64,000 bases of DNA from NCBI RefSeq assembly GCF_020866925.1, contig NZ_JAJGAK010000001.1, forward strand, positions 1,222,189 through 1,286,188. Reading direction: 5' to 3'. Source of the DNA: Noviluteimonas lactosilytica (GTDB lineage Bacteria; Pseudomonadota; Gammaproteobacteria; Xanthomonadales; Xanthomonadaceae). This document shows, piece by piece, positions 8,757-19,100 of this stretch. The notes under the pieces were generated by a model, which was not told the DNA's origin, did not search any database, and worked only from the letters and a program-made list of their open reading frames with translations. How positions within the stretch are numbered: the first letter of the stretch is position 1; every line of letters starts with the position of its first letter. A program made the position numbers and the translations under genes.

Positions 8757-10285
8757 GAGGTCTTCCTGCGGCGGCGTTGGGTGCTGCCGTTATTGCTGGC
8801 GCGTTCTGCGCGGATCCGTGCCAGCAGTTCGCTGGCGGGTTCTTCGTCTAGGTCTTGTGGGACCAATTGGCCGGCGAACGCGGCCTTTAGCAGGTTCTTG
8901 CGTTGAGCGGCAGCCTGTTTTAGCGACCGTTCCGTCGCGGCCACTTGCCCCCTAGATTCAGCGAGCGTCGCGGCAAGGCTTTCCATGGCGACGTCCTGCT
9001 CCGACAAAGGAGGCAATGGCACCGGAATCTTTGAAATCTTTCCAACGCTCAATGTGTAAAGGCCACTGGTTGTTGCGGCAAGCGCTGTCATGCGCTGGAT
9101 GCCACGCAGTGAGTTCAGCCATGCCTCAATGAACTCGCCTTTGACTAGAACAGGACGAGCGCGAATCAGGTGGTTCTGATGGACAGCATTTTCGATAGAG
9201 CCATCCCATAGCGCACAACGGCCAATTTCAGTGAGGCTCCCATTTCCTTCGACGACTAGGATGTCCCCCTTTTGAAGAGCGAGCCTCTCGAGCTCACCTT
9301 CAAAGAGCTCGATCTCGTGGATCTCATCCAGCTTCAGATGACCTCGCGCCACGTTTGCGACGCGCAGAAATGGGTAGCGATTTGCCACTGGCGCGCGAGA
9401 TGGCTGTTTCTGGATGCCGCCTTGTATCTCGGCCAACTGATCCAAGCTCGCCCACGTCCAGCCGTCCGGCAGTGGTGGCAGGTCGGCGAGATCTGGCGCA
9501 ACGGGCTCGGAGTACTTGGCTCGCCAGCCTTTGGGCGGCGCGGTGCCTTGCTCGGCGAACTTGGCTAGTTGCTTCTGCTCCCAGCGGGCGCGGCGTTCGC
9601 GCAGGATGCGTTGCAGCAGGTCGGCGCCGGTTTCCTGCGGCTTACCGGGGGCCGCGCGCCAGTCGGCCGTTAGTGCGCCTTCCACCGCTGCCTTCAGCAG
9701 TGACTGGCGGTACTGCGCCAGCTTGCGCTGCGCGGCCTTCAGTTCGGCCACACCTGCATCGAGGTCGGACAACAGTTCTTCCAGCTTTTCGATGATGCGG
9801 GCCTGTTCCTTGCACGGCGGAATCAAAACGTCGAGGTCAAGCAGGATGCGCTGATTCAGATTCACCATCGTTGTGCCGACCGCCTCAGCCGTCAGGTGCT
9901 TGACGACTGCATCGCTTGACAACAAACCTTGCAGGAAATCAGAGGCGATGCCTTGTCGGGGTCGAACGATGAGAGACCCTGTTCCACATAGCCAGCCCAC
10001 CTGGGTGGCCTGCACAACCGCGCAGCGCCCCATTTCGCCTCGCCGACCGAGGACCACGTCGCCAAAGTCGAGCCGAAACTCATTCAGGCGCTCTGCAGTT
10101 TCCTGACTCACACGATGCTTCTGGGACGGGTTTATTCGCCCATTTTCAATGTGCATCGGGTTGACAATGGGAATGCCGCCGTCGACGTAGTCATGCTGAT
10201 GTAGCGAACTGCCAAATGGGCCCGTTCTGAGTTCGACGACGTCCTTCAGTTTTGCCGATTCCCACCCGCTTGGTACTTCTCTCAA
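8753..10285 (-). CDS. hsdS: Type I restriction-modification system, specificity subunit
   Basis: A 510-residue HsdS with two target-recognition domains (about residues 1-190 and 270-460). Each is followed by a conserved helical spacer (PPCKEQARIIEKLEELLSDL in the first half, LPPLSEQDVAMESLAATLAE in the second). The start appears to be TTG at 10285, overlapping the hsdR TGA, followed by REVPSGWESAKL, a typical HsdS opening. The target sequence cannot be deduced from the protein. Confidence 0.93.
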   Translation of the reverse strand: MREVPSGWESAKLKDVVELRTGPFGSSLHQHDYVDGGIPIVNPMHIENGRINPSQKHRVSQETAERLNEFRLDFGDVVLGRRGEMGRCAVVQATQVGWLCGTGSLIVRPRQGIASDFLQGLLSSDAVVKHLTAEAVGTTMVNLNQRILLDLDVLIPPCKEQARIIEKLEELLSDLDAGVAELKAAQRKLAQYRQSLLKAAVEGALTADWRAAPGKPQETGADLLQRILRERRARWEQKQLAKFAEQGTAPPKGWRAKYSEPVAPDLADLPPLPDGWTWASLDQLAEIQGGIQKQPSRAPVANRYPFLRVANVARGHLKLDEIHEIELFEGELERLALQKGDILVVEGNGSLTEIGRCALWDGSIENAVHQNHLIRARPVLVKGEFIEAWLNSLRGIQRMTALAATTSGLYTLSVGKISKIPVPLPPLSEQDVAMESLAATLAESRGQVAATERSLKQAAAQRKNLLKAAFAGQLVPQDLDEEPASELLARIRAERASNNGSTQRRRRKTS

Positions 10286-13092
10286 GCCACCAACTCCTCA
10301 TTCATCTCAGTCAGCAGTTCATCCAGCTGCCCGCCGAATACATTCCACGCCTTCTGCAGCCCGCCCTTGCCGGCCAGCTGCGCGTAGTCAAAATCGTCGC
10401 GCTCGATGCGGCAGCTGCTGGCGATATGGTCCTTGACCAGTCGCAGCCACTCCATCTGCTCCGGCGTGAACGCAGTCGCGCGCCGGGCATTGTGGCGGAA
10501 CACCCATTCGGCGAAGCGCTTGTCCACGCTGTCGGCGAACGGCCGCAGCTCCTCGTCCATGCCTAGGGCGAAGCGCACCAGCGAGACCATGTCCGTCAAC
10601 TGCCGGCGCACGCCGTTGCCGCGGACCTTGCTCTCCTGCACGCGCGCGTAGGCCGACCACAGCTTCTCGGTGGTCAGCATCAGCGGCGGCCGCGACAGTG
10701 CATCGTGCAGCTCGTCGATCATATCGAGGGTCAGCTCGCGCCGGCTGTAGGGTTGGGCGTAGAAGAAGCCCAGCGCCGCGATTTCGTCGCGATGGTTTTC
10801 CAGGAATTCGCAGAAGCGGCTGACCGTCGCCTCGGCATTGGCCTGCGCCTGCGCGGCAAACTCGCTGCGCGTGACAGTGTCGAGGTTGAGGTGGTCGATC
10901 AGCTGCTCGCGTTCGCGGCGGGCAGATTCGATCAATTCGCGCAGGGCCGGGGCGTCGAACGGCTGGCACGCGGCGTCCACGCGCTTGCGTCGTGCCGCGT
11001 CCAATTCCGCTTCGGTCAGCGTGGCTTCGCTCCGGGTGACGCCGGCGGCCTTTGCCGTGTCCAATGCATCGGCGGCGACGCGGTCGGGGTCGAGCGCCTG
11101 CACGAGGCCGCGCGCGAGGTCCTGTAGGCCGAGACCGCCGCTGGCCTGCTTGATCCGGATCAGCGCCTTGTCGTCCAGCTGCTTGGCCAGCCGCACCAGG
11201 CGATTGCCAAGGCTCAGTACCGTGTCCGGATCACGCGCGCCCACGGCCACGCCCTTGAGCAGGTTATCCAGGCTGAGCGTGGGCGTGCGCTCCAGCGGCC
11301 GGCTTTCGGTCTTGAGCGATTTCTCCACGCCCACCGCGTCGATTAGGACGAAGTGGGTCTTGGCGCCGTCGGCGGAGTTGCTGACCTTCTTCAGCGACTC
11401 GGCATCGAGGCTGCGCACGCCGCGGCCCTTCATCTGCTCGTAGTAGCCCTTGCTGCGCACGTCGCGCATGAACAGCAGCACTTCCAGCGGTTTGACGTCG
11501 GTGCCGGTGGCGATCATGTCAACGGTGACGGCGATGCGCGGGTTGTAGTCGTTGCGGAAGCTGGCGAGCACCGTGTCGGCGTCGTCGCCGGCCACGGGCT
11601 TCCCGGTCTCCGGATCGAGGCCGGCGCGGTAGGTGACCTTCTTGCAGAAGGCGTTGCCCTCGTCGTAGATCTCGCGCACGGTGCGGATGATGTCGTCGGC
11701 GTGGCTGTCGGTCTTGGCGAAGATTAGGGTCTTCGGGGTTTCCTTGCGGTGTGGGAAGATCCTGGTCTCCACCGCGGTCTTCATCGCCTGGATGACCTGG
11801 CGGATCTGGCTAGGGTTGACCACCGACTTGTCCAGGTCGGTGGCGCCGTAGGCGGTGTCTTCCTCGGTTTGTGCCCAGCGCTTGGCCCGGGTTTCGCGGT
11901 CGCGGTGGTCGACCCATTCCTGCGCCTTCAGTTCAGCGCCCTTGCTGGTGACCTCGGTTTCGATCTCATACACGTCGTAGCCGACGTTGACGCCATCGAC
12001 CACGGACTGCTCGTAACTGTACTCGGCGACAACGTTCTCGTTGAAGAAGCCGTAGGTGCGCTTGTCCGGTGTGGCGGTGAGGCCGATCAGGAAGGCGTCG
12101 AAGTAGTCCAGCACCTGCTTCCAAAGGTTGTAGATACTGCGGTGGCACTCGTCAATGACGATGAAGTCGAATTGCTCGATTGGCACCTGCGGGTTGTATT
12201 GCACCAGCCGCGCCTGGGTGTCGGCCTGGCCGACTTCGTTGAGCGAGATGTCTTCGCTGGTTTCGGCCAACTCGGTGCCGGACAAGATCGAGTACATGCG
12301 CTGGATGGTGCTGATGCAGACCTGCGCGTGCGGATCGATGTTGCTGGAGGACAACCGCTGAACGTTGTAGAGCTCGGTGAACTTGCGGGCGTCGTCCGGC
12401 GGCGTGTAGGCCATGAACTCCTGGTGCGCCTGCTTGCCGAGGTTGCGGGTGTCGACCAGGAACAGGATGCGTTTGGCGCCGCCGAACTTGAGCAGGCGGT
12501 AGACCGATGTAATGGCGGTGAAGGTTTTGCCGGCGCCGGTAGCCATGTGGATCAAAGCGCGCGGTTTGTTCCTGGCCAGTGACTTCTCGAGGCCGGTGAC
12601 CGCGTTGATCTGGCAGTCGCGCAGGTTGCGCTCCAGCAGCGGCGGCATCTGGGTGAGGCGACCGCGCAGGGTGTCGGGTTGTGCGGCCCAGTCGGCAAGG
12701 GTTTGCGGGCGGAAGAAGTTGAACAGCTCGCGGGCCCGCGGCGCGGGGTCGGCGCCGTCGGTGAAGTAGATGATCTGGCCGGTGCCTTCGTAGAGGAAGC
12801 GCAGGGGCTTGCCGCCGTTGCGCCATTTCAGCGTCGCGTTGGCATAACGCTCGGTCTGAGCCTCATGAGCGCTTAGGTTGGCGCCGGCTTCGTCGCGCTT
12901 CGCTTCGATGACGCCTACGGGTTCGCGGTCGACGAACAGCAGGTAATCAGCTGGACCCGTGTCGGTCGGGTATTCGCGGACTGCGACGCCCTGCCCCGCC
13001 CCCAAGTTGACGTGCTTAGTGTCCTGGACGAACCAGCCGGCGGCTTCCAGCTTACGGTCGATTAGTTGGCGTGCGCGCGCTTCCGGCGTCAT
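10282..13092 (-). CDS. hsdR: Type I restriction-modification system, endonuclease/translocase subunit
   Basis: A 936-residue restriction subunit. The N-terminus has the PD-(D/E)xK nuclease signature (GPADYLLFVDREPVGVIEAKR). The helicase motor follows with Walker A HMATGAGKTFTAI and a DECH box (VIDECHRSIYNLW), then the Y-E-x-P-like C-terminal region. The start at 13092 (MTPEARARQLIDRKLEAAGW) matches family N-termini better than a longer frame to 13218. It is divergent from the giant NTPase gene with 95 bp between starts, so both may share a control region. Confidence 0.95.
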   Translation of the reverse strand: MTPEARARQLIDRKLEAAGWFVQDTKHVNLGAGQGVAVREYPTDTGPADYLLFVDREPVGVIEAKRDEAGANLSAHEAQTERYANATLKWRNGGKPLRFLYEGTGQIIYFTDGADPAPRARELFNFFRPQTLADWAAQPDTLRGRLTQMPPLLERNLRDCQINAVTGLEKSLARNKPRALIHMATGAGKTFTAITSVYRLLKFGGAKRILFLVDTRNLGKQAHQEFMAYTPPDDARKFTELYNVQRLSSSNIDPHAQVCISTIQRMYSILSGTELAETSEDISLNEVGQADTQARLVQYNPQVPIEQFDFIVIDECHRSIYNLWKQVLDYFDAFLIGLTATPDKRTYGFFNENVVAEYSYEQSVVDGVNVGYDVYEIETEVTSKGAELKAQEWVDHRDRETRAKRWAQTEEDTAYGATDLDKSVVNPSQIRQVIQAMKTAVETRIFPHRKETPKTLIFAKTDSHADDIIRTVREIYDEGNAFCKKVTYRAGLDPETGKPVAGDDADTVLASFRNDYNPRIAVTVDMIATGTDVKPLEVLLFMRDVRSKGYYEQMKGRGVRSLDAESLKKVSNSADGAKTHFVLIDAVGVEKSLKTESRPLERTPTLSLDNLLKGVAVGARDPDTVLSLGNRLVRLAKQLDDKALIRIKQASGGLGLQDLARGLVQALDPDRVAADALDTAKAAGVTRSEATLTEAELDAARRKRVDAACQPFDAPALRELIESARREREQLIDHLNLDTVTRSEFAAQAQANAEATVSRFCEFLENHRDEIAALGFFYAQPYSRRELTLDMIDELHDALSRPPLMLTTEKLWSAYARVQESKVRGNGVRRQLTDMVSLVRFALGMDEELRPFADSVDKRFAEWVFRHNARRATAFTPEQMEWLRLVKDHIASSCRIERDDFDYAQLAGKGGLQKAWNVFGGQLDELLTEMNEELVA

Positions 13093-13187
13093 GCAGATCC
13101 CTCCCCAGACATCACTATAGCCGGCCCCGGCCCGCTGACCCCTGTGCCCCTCGGTATCCTTGCTAGGGGATCTCGGCGGAACAGGCG

Positions 13188-16100
13188 ATGGAGAAGACGA
13201 AACGAAAGCCCACAGCAAAGCGCAAGGCTGCCCCCCCGGGGAACGTCAAGCCAAAGCCCAAGGCGTCGCCGAAAACCCGCGAACGAGGGAAATCCCAGGT
13301 GCGTCCGGCGGTGGACACTGTGCGCGCATCCCGCGACGGCCACGAGTTCCACGAAGCTTGGGTTGCGCGTAAGTGTTTGGGCTTGCTGTTGCCTCGGGAT
13401 GAGCTGGTCGGCATTGCAGTAGAAGGTTTTGCCAACGAAGACCAGCGCGGTGTCTCGAACGAAGGCAACGAGATCGCCGACGCGGTGCTGTACTTCGGAC
13501 GAAGTGCCAACCTCCAGCACGCCAAGCGCGTGGTCGCGGTCCAGGTGAAGTACTCCAAGGCGGCCGAGCACAAGCCGTTTCGGGCGGCCGACGCCAAGAA
13601 GACGATCGGCAAGTTCGCGCGCACGTATCGCGCCTGCAAAGCTTCGCTTGGCACGAAGAAGGCGTGGGAGAAGCTGCGTTTCGAGCTGGTCACCAACCGG
13701 CCGATCGAGCCCGCGCTAGTCGACGCGATACAAGGGCTGGCGGCGCAAAGCCCACTCAAGGGCCAAGCGAAAGAGCAGGCGAAACAGGTGGCGGACGCCT
13801 GCAAGCTGACCGGCACGGACCTCGCTGAGTTCGCCGCGAGGCTAGAAATGATCGGCCTGACGGGCGATCTGCGCGATAACAAGCAACAGCTCGCGCTCAC
13901 CTTGGTGGACTGGTCGGATGCGCGGGACCACATGGCCCGTCGCCGGCTCGCGGATATTCGCGACATGGCGCGCGACAAGGCCGGTCTAGTCAAGCAGCAC
14001 CGCAACGTCATCGTGCGCACGGATGTGCTGGCTGCCCTGCACCTGACCAGCGATCGCGACCTACTTCCGGCGCCGGCGAGCTTTCCGTCGATCGGGAAGG
14101 TCGTCGATCGCGTGCAGTTGGAGGACACCGTCAACCGCATCCCGCGGCTCACACGACCGCTGGTCGTGCATGCCGAGGGCGGCTTCGGAAAGACTGTCTT
14201 CATGAACTCGTTGGCCGCCCGCCTGGGTGACCAGCACGAGACGATCCTGTTCGACTGCTTCGGCATGGGCCAATACCGTGCGTCTGACGACAGCAGGCAC
14301 CTGCCGAACCGCGGCCTAGTGCACATCGCGAATGAGCTTGCCTGTCGGGGCCTGTGCGACCCCTTGCTTCCCTCGACCAGCCATAGCGAGGACATCCTCC
14401 GCGCCTTCCGCACGCGCTTGGAACAGGTCGTCGCGACATTGCGCCGGGGCTCGGCGGACCGGCAGCTGATCCTACTGCTCGATGCGATCGACAACGCCAG
14501 CGAGATCGCCCGCGATCGCAACCAGGATTCGTTCCCGCGCCTGTTGCTGCAAAGCCTGGAGCATGGCACTCCCATTGCCGGCCTGCAGGTCGTCGTCAGC
14601 GCTCGAACTCACCGGCGATTGGACGCGACCGGCGAGATCTCCGCCGACGAGCTCGAGCTGCAGCCCTTCGTTGAGCAGGAAACCCGGGCGTTCCTTCGCA
14701 CCCGCGTAACCAAGTTGACCGAGGTCATGGTCCAAGTGGGGCAGGCCCGGTCTAAAGGCAATGCGCGCGTGCTGGAACACCTGGCGGCGGAACCGGACCT
14801 GCTGGCGCCGAGCGAAATCGACAAGCCCATCGACTTGGACGATCTCATTCAGCACCGCATCGATCAGGCCTTGGTCGAGGCGCGCAAGTTGGGCAATGCC
14901 GAGCAAAACATCCGCGCCTTCCTCGCGGGCCTCGCAACCTTGCCTCCCCCGGTTCCGCTCAAGGAGTTCGCCCAGGTCAACGGCATGCCAGAAGGCGCGG
15001 TCGTCAGCTTTGCTGCGGACCTGTCACCGCTGTTCGAGCAGACTAAGCACGGCCTGATGTTCCGAGACGAGCCCACGGAAACGCTCATCCGGCAGAAGTA
15101 CGCCGGCGACGCGGCGCCGCTGCGCGAGCTGGCGAACAACCTGTTCGCCATGCAGGCCGAATCGGTCTACGCGGCCACCACGCTCCCTGATCTGCTGCTC
15201 CAACTCGAAGATGGCGAGAAGCTCTTCCACCTCGCCTTCGACGAGCGGCTGCCTTCAAGCATCACTGGCACCGTGGGCCAGCAGGCAATTCGGCATGCGC
15301 GGTTGCGCGCCGCGGTGGCGCACGCCGTTCGCGTCAACGACCTCGACCGCCTGGTGCCCCTGCTCGTCGAGTTGTCGACCTTGGCGGCGATGGACGAGCG
15401 GGGAACGACGTACCTGCTGGACTACCCCGATCTAGTGGTCGCGTCGGCCGATCCTGATTCGCTTCGGCGCATGTTCGATGCGCGAACCAAATGGCCCGGT
15501 TCCCGCCACGCCCGCCTTGCGATCGCGCACGCGCTGATGGGCGAGACCGCCGAGGCGATCTGGCACGCGCAGTGGGTCTACGAGTGGCGTGAGCACTATC
15601 TCAATCAGAGGAACGAAGACCACGACCGCGCGCACCCGACGATGCTGGACATGGCGTCGCTCCCGTTCTGCAGCTTGCTCCAGGGCGACGGCACGGCCGC
15701 GGCCCGCGACCTATCGGGCTGGGTCAGCGCCGAGTACGGGTACGACGTCGCCGCGGCGATGTTCGGACTGGCGCGACGGCCCGAAGCGGCGCGCATCCTC
15801 CCGCCTGAGGTGATCCGAGCTTGCGTCGACGCACTGGCGTCCATCGGGCCTATCGCCGCAGCGATCCGTTACGCGGCCGGGAATCCGGAGCAGCAGCGCG
15901 TCCAGCTCAAGTCGCTCGCGGCGAAGTGCACGGCGGACGGTCCGGTGAAGCTTCGCGACCACTACCGATCCGAGGAACGCGCTCTTGTGCAGGGCCTGGT
16001 GGAAGCCGCGGCAATGGCGGTGCGCATGGCGATGCCCGTTCAGGCGACATCGATCCTTGCGGCACTGCCGCTGGCTCCGCCCCGCCTCCATGTATTCATG

Positions 16101-19100
16101 GATGCGTCGTATTGGACGGGTGAGATCGCTACATACATCGCCCGGCAGGTCATCGCCTGCTGTGCGGCCGGCACACCGGTAGGGCCGCGCAACTTGCTGC
16201 CGCGCGAGCTGGACGAACTCGCGGCGACGTTGCCCTCCAATCTGTCGGACGAGGCGTTCCGCAAGGCCCTCAATGACGCGCTGGACGCGGACTACCAAGC
16301 GAAGGCCAATTCCGCTCGGGACGCCAAGGAAGACTCGAGTCATCACTACAGCCACAAGTCATCGGCCCAGGAGTTCATCTCCCGGCGACTGTCGCAGTGG
16401 CTGGACCTCGCGCGCGACTTCGCGAAGGCGCTGGTCGGCTCGGATGTCGCCAACCCAACCTTGTCGCCGCTGACGGCACGATGGATCACGCTCCGCAACA
16501 CTTCGGATTACCACTCGGGAGGACACTCGGCGCAACGGCAACACAACGCGGTCGGCGAGCGCTTGCTCGCGACTGCTCTTGCTGCGAATGACGGATGTCC
16601 TCCCGACGAAGTGAGCGCGTACATCGACGCAGCTAGCGAGCCAGACACCACGCCCCTGCCCAACCTGATCGGCCTCGTCGCCTTGCTAGCATCGCGGCCA
16701 GCCTTCCATGCAATGGCCGGCGCGCTTGCGATCAAGGCGAACACGGCCATCGAGAGAGAACACGACGTCCCCGATCGCGCGAAGCACTTCGCGCGACTCG
16801 GTCGGGCGATCGCAATGGCCAGCCCCGCAGAGGCAGTTGCGTACTTCCGCAAGGGGCTCGAACAGTTGGACGCGATCGGTTCGGGCGATTACCGCTACGT
16901 CGAGGGGCTGATGCATCTCGCCGGCGCCCTGACGGGCGAGGGCCTCGGTCAGCGTGAGAGCCACACTCTGTCCAACATTTGCGAGCTCAACCTTGGCGAG
17001 GAGCGCAAGTTCGGCTGGGGTCCTTACGGCGCTGCGATGAGCAGGGCCGCCGGTTTGACTGGCTTGGGAAAGCTGGCGCGGTGGCAGGACCGCAATCGGA
17101 TCTCGTTGGACTACACGCTGTTGCCGTACGTGCGTGCGTTGGTGCAGGACGACAAGCTCGATGCACCGCTCGCGATGACGCTGCTGCGACTGTCCAACCC
17201 GGCGGAGCTGTACGAGTGCGGGACGTCGCAGCTCGTCGCCACATTCGAAAGCAAGCCGTCGGCGCGTGACCCCGGCGTGGCGACCGAGCTCGTCACGCAG
17301 TACCTCCAGAACAATCCCGGTTCATTGGGCTCGGACACACCTCGCACGCTCGCACGCTTTGCCGGGGCGGTGCTGGGCGAGAACGCGTGGGAGCGCCAAT
17401 ACCTGGAAGCGGCGGCAGACCAGATCGCAGTGAAGCGCGATGACTACAACACGCGCACGAACTGGCGGGCGCCCGGCGCCGATGCCTCGCCGCGAACCTG
17501 GGAGGCCGAACAGGCCGCGGCGAAGTCGCACATCCTGCAGCTCGCCGCTGGCATCGATCCGCTCGATGAGGTCGCAGTGGCGCGCGTTCTCGATGTGGCC
17601 CGCACATATCACCGGAACATGCGCTACTCCGGCGATGTCCTCGATTCGCTGCGTTCGAGGGTCGCCTTCCAGGCTTGGCCGGACTATCTCGCGCTCGTCG
17701 CGCGGCTCGAGGTGTTGAACCTCTACGAAAAGGAACAGGAGCTACGCGCCTGCAAAGCGCAATGGGCAGCCGCCTCGCTCGCCGTGGCTGACGCGCTCAA
17801 AGCGTGCGCGGCGGTTATCGCACGCGTGAACGCGCGCGAGTACATCTCATACGAGTATCTGTCGGTCTCACATGTCCGCGCCCTAGAGGAGATTTGCGGT
17901 CTGGAGCGTCGCGACGTGCTAATGCTCCTGATCCACGAATTCACCCGCCCCAAGATGGCGGTGCCGGCCTCGGTGTGGCTCAACTTCGCTGCGGAGTTCA
18001 ACGCGCGAACCAGCGTGGGCGTGGGTGAGCAATCCCTCATGCGCCTTCTGCGGAGCGGCCCGGCGCGGCTGGCGTCGAACACCGAGGACGGCGCGTGGCA
18101 GCAGTCGCTGAGCTTCACCGGAGATGCGGTCGAGGCGACTGCGGGCATGATCTGGTACCAGCTCGGGTCGCCGGTCACCCGGCAGCGGTGGTTGGCCGCC
18201 CACAGCCTGCGCACAGCGGTCCGACTGGGCCGCCCCGACGTGCTGGATGCTGTCGTGACGAAGTATCGGCGCCAAGAAGCGGTGCCCTTCCAAGCGCCGG
18301 AACTGCCGTTCTACTACCAGCACGCCCAGCTGTGGCTGCTGATCGCAATGGCCCGCATCGCGCTGGATGCGCCGAAGCACATCGCTCGACACGCCGACTT
18401 CCTCGAAGCGATCACCTTCGACTCCGCGGACCGCCACGTGCTTCGTCGACATTTCGCGGCGCAGGCCTTGCTGGCGTGCGCGGATGCAGGTCAGGTGAGC
18501 TTGTCCAAAGCGCGCCTCCAGAAGCTGAAGAGCGTAAACCGTTCGGGCTTCGCTAGCAGGAAGGAGAAAAACTATTACGGGACCGACTTCTCCCCTATGC
18601 GCCCCAAAGGCATGGCCGAGCCGCAGCCCGAACTGCACTTGGATTACGACTTCAGCAAGGACGACGTCGGACGGCTAGCGCGCCTGTTCCGGCGCCCGCA
18701 TTGGGAAACGGTCGATGCCCTCGTCGCCAAGGTGCGCGAACATGATGCGGACATCGTGTACATGAGCGATCGGAAAGGACGATCGCGGCCAGGGCGTGAT
18801 CATTATTCGCGCGGCATCGATTCGGAGTACCAGAGTTACGGCGAGCATCTGGCCTGGCATGCCTTGTTTTCGCTGGCCGGGGATCTGCTCGCCAAGTACC
18901 CAGTGGTCTGGCCTAGTTACGAGGCGGACGATCCTTGGGCCGATTGGCTGTCGCGTGGGATCGTGACGCACCCGGGCGGCTTCTGGCTGGCGGACGGCAC
19001 GGACCCCCAGCCGCTGGACACGTGGCTCTCATTGACGGTCGCAGGTGAATCCTCAATGGATCTCACGGCGGACCCGACTGCACTACGGACGTTGCTCGGA

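Noticed and set aside
13093-13218. N-terminal extension of hsdR and of trpG (7028-7099) to the longest open frames
   Set aside because: Family alignments start at MTPEARARQL and [10 protein letters not shown] respectively; the extra residues are Pro/Ser/Arg-rich or island-derived.
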